Below, piece by piece: positions 1 through 4,591 of a stretch of 5,388 bases of DNA. The notes below the pieces were generated by a model, which saw nothing but the letters and a program-made list of their open reading frames with translations, had not been told where the DNA came from and did not search any database. Positions within the stretch are counted from its first letter, which is position 1, and every line of letters begins with the position of its first letter. The DNA lies in NCBI GenBank assembly GCA_029210905.1, contig JARGGF010000394.1:1-5388 (forward strand). Direction: 5' to 3'. A program made the translations under genes and the position numbers. Source of the DNA: Bacteroidales bacterium. GTDB taxonomy: Bacteria; Bacteroidota; Bacteroidia; Bacteroidales; NBLH01.

Positions 1-1
1 C

Positions 2-637
2 TCAAAGGTGCATTTTTATTCACTGATGTATAAACATGAATGCAAGAAGTATGCAACCACGTCATGCAAGGAACGGAAGCTTTTATGTAAAAAAATGCTT
101 AAGAACATAAAATCATATAACACTGAACACCAATACATTATAATATATTATAAATCAGGTAGATACAATTTAGATGAGAAATATTTCTTGCGACAGTATT
201 CCGATTATCCGTTTGTCCTTGAAGAATGCGTTGCACTTGTAGATAAAGAGTTTTCTACGGGTTATGATTTAATTATAGCTCGCTATATGGCCTACGAACA
301 ATATGCGGATTTTCTTAATAAAGAATTTAATTTGATTGATTTTGATTCAAAAACACCCACCTTGGGGGAAGGTGGGTGTTTTTTACAAGATTTTCAATGG
401 ACAGGTTCAAAAATTGAACTGGTTGAACTCATGAATGCTATACAAGCATTGGGTTCTGTTAATAACGGCCAGATTTCAATTACCGAATTAGCAACGGCAT
501 TTCAACAGATATTCCGGGTGGAGTTTGGGAACTATTATCATACATTTTCCGAAATTAAAAACAGAAAGAACCCAACCTTATTCCTTGATAATCTGCGCAA
601 AGCATTGTTGAATAAAATTGACGAAAAAGATTTTTGA
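2..637 (+). CDS. RteC-family regulator of mobile-element excision, 5' end outside window
   Basis: RteC proteins are DNA-binding regulators; in the Bacteroides conjugative transposon CTnDOT, RteC activates the excision (xis) operon. The frame is open to the left edge. A GTG at 8 could start 209 residues, but the first visible residues already resemble the middle of the family's N-terminal domain, so I infer that roughly 70-80 residues lie outside the window. Counting from that GTG, visible family motifs are YYKSG (47-51) and LDEKYFLR (55-62), then WTGSKIELVELMNAI (131-145), GNYYHTFSEIKNRK (174-187) and FLDNLRKAL (192-200) in the C-terminal domain. Residues 114-126, the linker between the two halves, are encoded by a perfect hairpin (349-383). 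The next gene is an excisionase-like HTH gene, the order expected for an RteC-xis module. The family call is confident; the exact target is inferred. Confidence 0.88.
   Translation, partial: SKVHFYSLMYKHECKKYATTSCKERKLLCKKMLKNIKSYNTEHQYIIIYYKSGRYNLDEKYFLRQYSDYPFVLEECVALVDKEFSTGYDLIIARYMAYEQYADFLNKEFNLIDFDSKTPTLGEGGCFLQDFQWTGSKIELVELMNAIQALGSVNNGQISITELATAFQQIFRVEFGNYYHTFSEIKNRKNPTLFLDNLRKALLNKIDEKDF
349..383 (+). terminator. Perfect terminator-like hairpin inside the rteC-like gene
   Basis: Bases 349-363 and 369-383 are exact reverse complements, giving a 15-bp stem with a GGGGG loop (364-368). The stem base is A/T only, so a T run (379-384) follows the G+C part, and the A run at 349-353 would give the same shape on the other strand. 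It has the form of a bidirectional intrinsic terminator but lies in frame within an open coding sequence, at the junction of the two RteC domains. Translating ribosomes should prevent it folding, so it may cause polarity or attenuation when translation is poor. It could instead be a protein-binding site in DNA. The structure is certain; the function is not known. Confidence 0.7.
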
Positions 638-647
638 TTTTTTTTAG

Positions 648-678
648 CACCCAACTTGGGGATAGTGGGGGATTTTTT
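648..678 (+). terminator. Imperfect hairpin with T run after rteC, related to the intragenic hairpin
   Basis: This lies 10 bases after the rteC-like stop codon. CCCAACT (650-656) can pair with AGTGGGG (664-670) with one A-G mismatch, and TTTTTT follows at 673-678, so it may end the rteC transcript. Its left half (CACCCAACTTGGGG, 648-661) differs from the start of the hairpin at 354-367 by one base. CCCAA-C-TTGGG (650-660) is itself an odd-centred palindrome that could be an operator half-site pair. Whether it acts as a terminator, an RteC-binding site upstream of the HTH gene, or both cannot be decided from sequence. Confidence 0.45.
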
Positions 679-692
679 CAATTAGGCTTGTC

Positions 693-700
693 TAATTTTG
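693..700 (+). promoter_or_regulatory. -7 promoter element for the excisionase-like operon
   Basis: TAATTTTG matches the Bacteroidota primary-sigma -7 consensus TAnnTTTG exactly and lies 27 bases before the ATG at 728. No TTTG is seen at the usual -33 distance; that region is the G-rich end of the hairpin at 648-678. A good -7 with a missing -33 is what an activator-dependent promoter looks like, which would fit control by the RteC-like protein encoded just upstream. This reading is inferred. Confidence 0.4.
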
Positions 701-727
701 CTGCATAATAAATTAAATTGTTCAATT

Positions 728-1000
728 ATGCCAGCACAAATTTTAACTACAGAAGACTTACATGTCTTTAAAACTGAACTTCTGGATGAGTTTAAAAAAC
801 TCCTTCGTCAAAACGGTATTCAGCCAGTAAAAAAATGGCTTAAAAGCCATGAAGTCAGAAAATTATTAAGCATATCACCAGGTACATTACAAAATTTGAG
901 AATCAATGGAACATTGCCATTCACCAAAATCGGAGGTGTAATCTATTATGATCAGGAGGATATTCAGAAAATGCTGCAAGCCAATAAGATTCAACATTAA
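728..1000 (+). CDS. Excisionase-like / MerR-type helix-turn-helix DNA-binding protein
   Basis: This 90-residue protein probably binds DNA as an excision (Xis-like) or regulatory factor of the mobile element. Residues 37-83 form a winged helix of the HTH_17/excisionase type: WLKSHEVRKLLSISPGTLQNL, then the wing INGTLPFTKIGGVIYYDQEDIQKML. Residues 8-28 look helical and charged and may support dimers. A start at TTG 698 is possible, but the ATG at 728 is chosen because it gives a typical N-terminus (MPAQILTTEDL) and leaves room for the -7 element at 693-700. It sits between the rteC-like gene and the replication initiator gene, 13 bases before the latter, so it is probably the first gene of a three-gene operon. 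In CTnDOT the gene controlled by RteC is likewise a small Xis. The fold is well supported; the role in excision comes from context. Confidence 0.85.
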   Translation: MPAQILTTEDLHVFKTELLDEFKKLLRQNGIQPVKKWLKSHEVRKLLSISPGTLQNLRINGTLPFTKIGGVIYYDQEDIQKMLQANKIQH

Positions 1001-1013
1001 GTGATGTAGCAGG

Positions 1014-1772
1014 ATGAACTACATTCGGCATCTTACAGCATTTTTTGAAAAAGCCATATCAGACAACAGACTGTTCCCTACGCACGTCAGTCTTTATATG
1101 GCTTTATTCCAATTCTGGAATTTAAACCATTTCAAAAATCCGGTTTCAATTTGCCGTAGTGAGGTGCTACAATTATCAAAAATTGGTTCTTACAATACTT
1201 ATCACAAATGCTTACACGATTTGCATAACTTTGGGTACATCAAATACGAACCTTCACACAATCAGTTTATTGGCAGCCTGGTTCACTTGTACAATTTTGA
1301 TACAAGCTCTGTACAAGCGTTGCGTCAGCCGTGTCGCAATAATGATACAACCTCGGTACAAGCGTTGCGTCATTCTAAAAACAATATAAACATATTAAAC
1401 AATAAAACATATATAGATGAAAAATCTCAAAAAAATGAAACCGTAGAATCAATTTTAAAAAATGAGGAAGCTGAAAAAAGAAAAAGAAAAAAAGTTGCGT
1501 CAAAAAAAGAAAACAAAATGACTATTCCATCGCTTGATGAAGTGATTGTTTTTTTCAGGTCTGAAAACTACACTGAATTCGAGGCGCAAAAATTCTTCAA
1601 TCATTACGAAAGCAACGGATGGAAAATTGGGAGCAAAACACCAATGAAAGACTGGAAAGCTGCAGCCCGGAACTGGATACTAAATATTCCAAAATTTAAT
1701 CCGGGTGCTAAAAAAGAAAAATACAATCCTACAGACTTGAATAACAAAAAAAACTATTCAGAACCCTTGTAA
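1014..1772 (+). CDS. Replication initiator-like protein (winged helix plus DnaD-like C-terminal motif)
   Basis: This 252-residue protein has three parts. Residues 1-95 look like a winged-helix domain, with FPTHVSLYMALFQFWN (21-36) and a recognition region around SKIGSYNTYHKCLHDLHNFGYIKYEP (55-80). Residues 96-170 are a low-complexity, Asn/Lys/Glu-rich linker holding a repeated peptide, DTSSVQALR (96-104) and DTTSVQALR (111-119). Residues 171-228 carry PSLDEVIVFFRSE and the block FFNHYESNGWKIG...MKDWKAAARNWI (194-222), the C-terminal signature of DnaD-like phage replisome organisers. Such proteins bind origin repeats and recruit the helicase loader; the next gene, 17 bases on, encodes a DnaC-like ATPase. 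The linker-coding DNA contains candidate iterons. Databases may label it simply as a transcriptional regulator; the initiator role is inferred from domain layout, partner and repeats. Confidence 0.7.
   Translation: MNYIRHLTAFFEKAISDNRLFPTHVSLYMALFQFWNLNHFKNPVSICRSEVLQLSKIGSYNTYHKCLHDLHNFGYIKYEPSHNQFIGSLVHLYNFDTSSVQALRQPCRNNDTTSVQALRHSKNNINILNNKTYIDEKSQKNETVESILKNEEAEKRKRKKVASKKENKMTIPSLDEVIVFFRSENYTEFEAQKFFNHYESNGWKIGSKTPMKDWKAAARNWILNIPKFNPGAKKEKYNPTDLNNKKNYSEPL
1286..1502. other. Candidate replication origin inside the initiator gene
   Basis: Three elements lie in order: the repeats and inverted motifs (1286-1372), a very AT-rich segment, and a further 9-bp copy of the repeat core (1494-1502). 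By hand count about 10 of 68 bases are G or C in 1373-1440, and about 23 of 121 in 1373-1493, well below the flanking code. Iterons beside an AT-rich unwinding region are the standard layout of iteron-type origins, and initiator genes of some phages and plasmids carry their origin within the linker-coding part of the gene, as here. The arrangement is seen directly; origin function is inferred. Confidence 0.55.
1299..1372 (+). repeat. Two 29-bp direct repeats (candidate iterons) within the initiator gene
   Basis: Bases 1299-1327 and 1344-1372 match at 27 of 29 positions; the differences are 1306/1351 and 1310/1355. The last 17 bases, GTACAAGCGTTGCGTCA, are identical (1311-1327 and 1356-1372). 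The period is 45 bp, about four helical turns, so bound proteins would sit on the same DNA face. An inverted pair, TTGCG (1320-1324) and CGCAA (1335-1339), lies at the first repeat's right end, and CTTGTACA (1286-1293) is the reverse complement of TGTACAAG (1310-1317) inside it. GTTGCGTCA recurs at 1494-1502. Confidence 0.85.
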
Positions 1773-1789
1773 CATTAAAAAGTTGATTT

Positions 1790-2404
1790 ATGGAGAACTC
1801 TTTCGATTTCACCTATTTCCTGGCAATTATCGAGGCCAAAGGCCAGGAGCTTTACAATCCAGGCTTTAAATTGGCACCAGAGGATTATGAAACCATTTTC
1901 AAACTTTTGGTTTACTTTTTGAAAGACACAGCCGGAGCGAGAAAGCATAATATTTCGTTAGCAAAAGGGATTTTATTATCTGGCCCCGTTGGTTGTGGCA
2001 AAACTTCAATAATGCGTATTATGCGCTTAATCCTGAATTCAGAACAACGATTTGCCATTAAACCATGTCGTGACATTAGTTTCGAATTTATTCAGGAGGG
2101 GTATTCAGTAATTTCTAGGTACAGCAAACAATCAATCAAAAACAATATACCGCGAACCTATTGCTTTGATGATTTAGGTTCTGAAAATAATCTGAAGTAT
2201 TATGGCAATGATTGTAATGTGATGGCCGAAATCCTTCTTTCCAGGTACGATTTGTATATATTTCAGGGTATGCTAACGCACATTACTACCAATCTGAACA
2301 GTGGCGAAATTGAGGAAATTTATGGTTTGAGGGTTCGTAGTCGTTTGAGGGAGCAATTTAACCTCATCGCTTTTGAAACAGTTTCAAAAGATAAAAGAGC
2401 ATGA
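1790..2404 (+). CDS. DnaC-like AAA+ ATPase, probable helicase loader
   Basis: This 204-residue cytoplasmic ATPase resembles DnaC/IstB-type AAA+ proteins. Walker A is GPVGCGKT (65-72), Walker B is YCFDDLG with D127 and D128, sensor 1 is ITTN (165-168), and the arginine-finger region YGLRVRSRL (178-186) is followed by an acidic residue, as in DnaC. The N-terminal 60 residues are helical with no recognised domain. It starts 17 bases after the initiator gene on the same strand, so the two are probably co-transcribed; the pairing of a DnaD-like initiator with a DnaC-like loader suggests delivery of the host DnaB helicase to the element's origin. An IstB-type transposition helper is an alternative, but no transposase is adjacent. 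The ATPase call is firm; the loader role is inferred. Confidence 0.85.
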   Translation: MENSFDFTYFLAIIEAKGQELYNPGFKLAPEDYETIFKLLVYFLKDTAGARKHNISLAKGILLSGPVGCGKTSIMRIMRLILNSEQRFAIKPCRDISFEFIQEGYSVISRYSKQSIKNNIPRTYCFDDLGSENNLKYYGNDCNVMAEILLSRYDLYIFQGMLTHITTNLNSGEIEEIYGLRVRSRLREQFNLIAFETVSKDKRA

Positions 2405-2446
2405 TAAGAATGAGATAATTATTTTGAAAAAGTAAGGATTGGAGGT

Positions 2447-2509
2447 CTTAATATTAAGGAATTTGTACAAATTATAATTTAGTAAAAGAATTGATTCTTA
2501 AATTAATTT
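2447..2509. repeat. Cluster of perfect AT-rich palindromes after the ATPase gene
   Basis: Within 63 bases lie CTTAATATTAAG (2447-2458), AATTTGTACAAATT (2460-2473), AAATTATAATTT (2469-2480, overlapping), AAGAAT-tg-ATTCTT (2486-2499) and AAATTAATTT (2500-2509), each an exact inverted repeat. The DNA is AT-rich, so the shorter ones could be chance, but the 14-bp one and the near back-to-back packing are notable. Its core TTGTACAA also occurs at 1287-1294 beside the candidate iterons. The cluster may be an operator, a junction of the mobile element, or a transfer or partition site; no function can be assigned. Confidence 0.6.
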
Positions 2510-2568
2510 GGTATATTTTTTAAACCTCAAATCTGATGAATAAATAAAAATGTTTACTTTTATCCAAA

Positions 2569-2598
2569 TCTAACGATTAGATACTCAAAGACAACTAA
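2569..2598 (+). promoter_or_regulatory. Candidate autoregulated ECF promoter before the sigma gene
   Basis: CAACTAA (2592-2598), within ACTAAAGTTCA (2594-2604), copies the sequence at the -10 position before the rhodanese-thioredoxin gene (3747-3757). TCTAACGATT (2569-2578) matches 6 of 10 bases of the TGTCAGGTTT element at the corresponding -35 position. The predicted start would leave a leader of about 30 bases before the ATG at 2639. This is weaker than the other two sites because the -35 side is diverged. Confidence 0.4.
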
Positions 2599-2638
2599 AG
2601 TTCAGAATTGAAATCAAAAATTATTTAACCTATATACA

Positions 2639-3199
2639 ATGGAACTAACCAAAAAGATAAATCTTTCTCAATTGGTAGAAAATTACACAAGTGAACTTTA
2701 TTCCTGGGCATTGCACAAAGTTTCAGATTCTGAACTGGCCAAAGATTTGGTCCAGGATACATTTTTTGCTGCTGCTGAAAAATTGGAAAGTTTCAAAGGC
2801 GGAAGCTCACCTAAAACGTGGCTGTTTTCTATATTGAATTATAAAATTATAGATGTTTACCGCAAAAAAGTAAAACAACCTGTAAACATGGATAACCATT
2901 TATTATCAAATTTTTTCGATTCTGATGAAGGTTGGCAGGAAGCCAGACAACCCAAAGATTGGCACGAAGAAGAACAACACTTGCTCGATGATATTGATTT
3001 TCAACAAGTACTAAAAAAATGCCTTGATGCGCTGCCAGAAAAATGGAATATGTGTGTGAAGTTAAAATACCTTTCTGGGAAAAATGGAGAAGAAATTTGT
3101 CAGGAACTGGATATTGCTCCTACTAATTTCTGGCAAATAGTTCACAGAGCTAAATTGCAATTAAGGGATTGTATTGAAAACAACTGGTTTAAAAATTAA
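2639..3199 (+). CDS. ECF (sigma-70 family) RNA polymerase sigma factor
   Basis: This 186-residue protein has the two-domain ECF layout. Sigma-2 spans about residues 12-80, with AKDLVQDTFFAAAEKL (34-49) in region 2.1-2.2 and the -10-recognition helix SPKTWLFSILNYKIIDVYRKK (57-77). An acidic linker (about 85-115) leads to sigma-4 at about 122-182, including LPEKWNMCVKLKYLSGKNGEEIC and the helix-turn-helix LDIAPTNFWQIVHRAKLQL (157-175). The length is typical of the class. The next gene begins 6 bases after the stop and encodes a zinc-type anti-sigma factor, so the pair forms one switch. The sequence before its ATG shares an 11-mer with the promoter region of the rhodanese-thioredoxin gene, suggesting it transcribes itself and that gene. 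The specific ECF group cannot be fixed from sequence alone. Confidence 0.92.
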   Translation: MELTKKINLSQLVENYTSELYSWALHKVSDSELAKDLVQDTFFAAAEKLESFKGGSSPKTWLFSILNYKIIDVYRKKVKQPVNMDNHLLSNFFDSDEGWQEARQPKDWHEEEQHLLDDIDFQQVLKKCLDALPEKWNMCVKLKYLSGKNGEEICQELDIAPTNFWQIVHRAKLQLRDCIENNWFKN

Positions 3200-3205
3200 A
3201 TATCG

Positions 3206-3469
3206 ATGAAAAAGATAATGCACCTGCTCTTTCTTTCATGCTTGAAAGCAACAGAGTTGATAGAAAAAAAGTTTCATTTTAAACTAAGCTGGACAGAAAA
3301 AATGCAGCTAAAAGCACATAAAATGATGTGTAATGCTTGTGCTACCTATGAAAAACAAAGTGCCATAATCGAACAAGGGATTTCTAAGGTAAATAAAAAA
3401 GAATTTACTGAAGGTGAATTAGAACAACTAAAAAAACGAATTTATCAAAAATTAGGAAATCTCAAATAA
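3206..3469 (+). CDS. Small zinc-binding anti-sigma factor (ZAS / zf-HC2 type, RsrA-like)
   Basis: This 87-residue protein is the probable cytoplasmic inhibitor of the sigma factor encoded 6 bases upstream. It has the full zinc-binding anti-sigma signature: C12, H38, C42 and C45, spaced C-x25-H-x3-C-x2-C. The same spacing is known in Streptomyces RsrA (C11, H37, C41, C44), where disulfide formation expels zinc and frees the sigma factor. Residues 4-13 are hydrophobic but short and contain C12, so I read them as the first helix of the anti-sigma domain rather than a signal peptide. No membrane segment or sensor domain follows: the C-terminal half (46-87) is charged and helical. That form, plus the thiol-related genes downstream, suggests direct sensing of thiol oxidation. 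The anti-sigma role is well supported by motif and position; redox sensing is inferred. Confidence 0.85.
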   Translation: MKKIMHLLFLSCLKATELIEKKFHFKLSWTEKMQLKAHKMMCNACATYEKQSAIIEQGISKVNKKEFTEGELEQLKKRIYQKLGNLK

Positions 3470-3532
3470 TAGATCATCCCCAAAAACGAAGCGGATATTA
3501 TTATAAAAAGATATGCAATATAGTCCTGAAAG

Positions 3533-3555
3533 TTAGCATGTTATAGGTATGCTAA
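3533..3555. repeat. Inverted repeat TTAGCAT / ATGCTAA
   Basis: TTAGCAT (3533-3539) and ATGCTAA (3549-3555) are exact reverse complements around a 9-base spacer. It begins 64 bases after the anti-sigma stop and has no following T run, so it is a poor intrinsic terminator. It could be an mRNA 3'-end stem or an operator; there is no evidence to choose. Confidence 0.5.
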
Positions 3556-3721
3556 ACGGCTATCGTTGCAAATGGCTCCTGTTCTGCTCACCTACCTGTT
3601 ATTCAATAAGCTTTTCAATAGAAAATCCAGTAAACAATAATTACTACATTGTGTTTTATACCTGTGAAGCCGCTCTTAATTGGTTAATGCCATAAGCATT
3701 TTTAAAAAGTTTAAAAATATC

Positions 3722-3751
3722 CTGTCAGGTTTTAAGCTTTTCTACGACTAA
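3722..3751 (+). promoter_or_regulatory. Candidate ECF promoter of the rhodanese-thioredoxin gene
   Basis: CTGTCAGGTTT (3722-3732) lies at a -35 position and CGACTAA (3745-3751) at a -10 position, with 12 bases between them. The same 11-mer, followed by CCACTAA, precedes the dsrE-like gene at nearly the same spacing. The predicted start lies about 20 bases before the ATG at 3777. CCTG-T-CAGG (3721-3729) is also an odd-centred palindrome, so a dimeric repressor site is the alternative. Confidence 0.55.
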
Positions 3752-3776
3752 AGTTCAAAATGTAATACTTTACACG

Positions 3777-4502
3777 ATGAACAGATATTTCTTTATTCCT
3801 TTATTTTTTTCGTTTTTTATTTCGGCTTGTGCCCAGGATTCAAATTTCTCTAATCTTAGTTCAATGGAATTTGAGCAGCTGATTTCAAAGAAAAACGGAA
3901 CCTTATTAGATGTGCGTACAACCTCTGAATTCTCAAATGGTCATATAAAAGATGCAGGCCAGTTAAATTACTATGCCCTGGATTTCAAGAGAAAACTCTT
4001 ATTGCTGGCAAAAGACCAGCCGATATATCTTTATTGCAATACCGGATACAGAAGTAAAAGGGCAGCAGAAATTTTGGTTGAAGAAGGGTATACGCAAGTT
4101 TATAACCTTGAACACGGTATCATGGAGTGGAATCTGGAAAATTTACCTGTAATCATTGAAAAGGATGCACGCCCCGATACAAAAAACAAAATGGAACCCG
4201 ATGAGTTTTATGCCTTAATTCAGTCTGACAAACCAGTATTTATTGATTTTTATGCTCCCTGGTGTGCTCCCTGCCGAAAAATGATGCCAATGATAGATAG
4301 TTTAAAGGCAGAATTTAAAGCGCAGATTACCATTGTAAAAATAAATGTTGATGCAAGTAAAAAACTGGTGAAAGAATTAAAGCTTGGCAGTGTTCCATAC
4401 TTTGTTTTTTATCAAAGCAAAACTAAAAAATTTGAACACTATGGATTAATTGGCCGTGAGGAACTTGTATCACTTTTCGAAAGCCTCTCAAATATTAAAT
4501 AA
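3777..4502 (+). CDS. Rhodanese-thioredoxin fusion lipoprotein
   Basis: This 241-residue protein joins two thiol-active domains behind a lipoprotein signal. Residues 1-17 are a hydrophobic signal ending in a lipobox-like ISA-C with C18, so it should be a lipid-anchored envelope protein. Residues 24-125 are a rhodanese domain, with LLDVR (43-47), GHIKDA (55-60) and the active loop CNTGYRS whose C87 would carry the persulfide. Residues 137-240 are a thioredoxin domain with WCAPC (C163, C166) and the cis-proline P207 in SVP. The fusion suggests that a persulfide or disulfide formed on the rhodanese is passed to or reduced by the thioredoxin in the periplasm; that coupling is inferred. Both catalytic sites appear intact. 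It is transcribed alone, from its own candidate ECF promoter, and is probably part of the sigma factor's stress response. Confidence 0.9.
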   Translation: MNRYFFIPLFFSFFISACAQDSNFSNLSSMEFEQLISKKNGTLLDVRTTSEFSNGHIKDAGQLNYYALDFKRKLLLLAKDQPIYLYCNTGYRSKRAAEILVEEGYTQVYNLEHGIMEWNLENLPVIIEKDARPDTKNKMEPDEFYALIQSDKPVFIDFYAPWCAPCRKMMPMIDSLKAEFKAQITIVKINVDASKKLVKELKLGSVPYFVFYQSKTKKFEHYGLIGREELVSLFESLSNIK

Positions 4503-4522
4503 ATGTAAAAAAATAGAAACTA

Positions 4523-4551
4523 CTGTCAGGTTTAAATTTTTAATCCACTAA
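4523..4551 (+). promoter_or_regulatory. Candidate ECF promoter of the dsrE-like / OB-fold genes
   Basis: CTGTCAGGTTT (4523-4533) is identical to 3722-3732, and CCACTAA (4545-4551) stands in for CGACTAA, with a spacer one base shorter. The site begins 20 bases after the rhodanese-thioredoxin stop and would give a leader of about 34 bases before the ATG at 4592. Reuse of the same element within one locus supports a shared sigma factor, most simply the one encoded at 2639-3199. Confidence 0.55.
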
Positions 4552-4591
4552 TCCTCCAAATAACAAATTGTTTCACATAAAAATTAATCAA

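Larger units (their letters stand above)
3470..3776. other. 307-bp non-coding gap between anti-sigma and rhodanese-thioredoxin genes
   Basis: No convincing gene is seen on either strand. The last 55 bases hold the candidate ECF promoter and leader of the next gene. Further upstream is one exact inverted repeat (3533-3555). No strong terminator with a T run follows the anti-sigma stop. The middle (about 3556-3630) is less AT-rich than its flanks, which may mean an untranslated RNA or a decayed gene, but nothing is recognisable. Confidence 0.6.

Noticed and set aside
349..383. Hairpin as proof that the rteC-like gene is broken
   Set aside because: The frame reads straight through with conserved motifs on both sides, so the gene is intact over the visible part.
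698..727. TTG start giving a 10-residue longer HTH protein
   Set aside because: It overlaps the predicted -7 promoter element, and the ATG at 728 gives a natural N-terminus.
1299..1372. The direct repeats as a CRISPR array
   Set aside because: There are only two copies with a 16-bp spacer, they lie inside a coding sequence, and there are no cas genes.
1159..1389. A 76-residue + strand open frame inside the initiator gene
   Set aside because: It overlaps the initiator gene in another frame, resembles no known protein, and covers the repeat region, which explains its repeated peptide.
2488..2519. TTG / TATATTTT as a primary-sigma promoter for the ECF gene
   Set aside because: The -7 lacks the final G of TAnnTTTG and the -33 is weak; in such AT-rich DNA this match is not informative.
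3533..3620. Possible integron attC-like site around the inverted repeat and CGTTG
   Set aside because: The arms do not show paired core sites with the right polarity, and no cassette or integrase is present.
3572..3640. Small open frame of 22 codons in the gap (MAPVLLTYLLF...)
   Set aside because: It is very short, lacks a clear ribosome binding site or recognisable family, and such frames are expected by chance.
4568..4591. TTG start giving an 8-residue longer DsrE-like protein
   Set aside because: The extra residues precede the first strand of the fold and the ATG at 4592 is a standard start.
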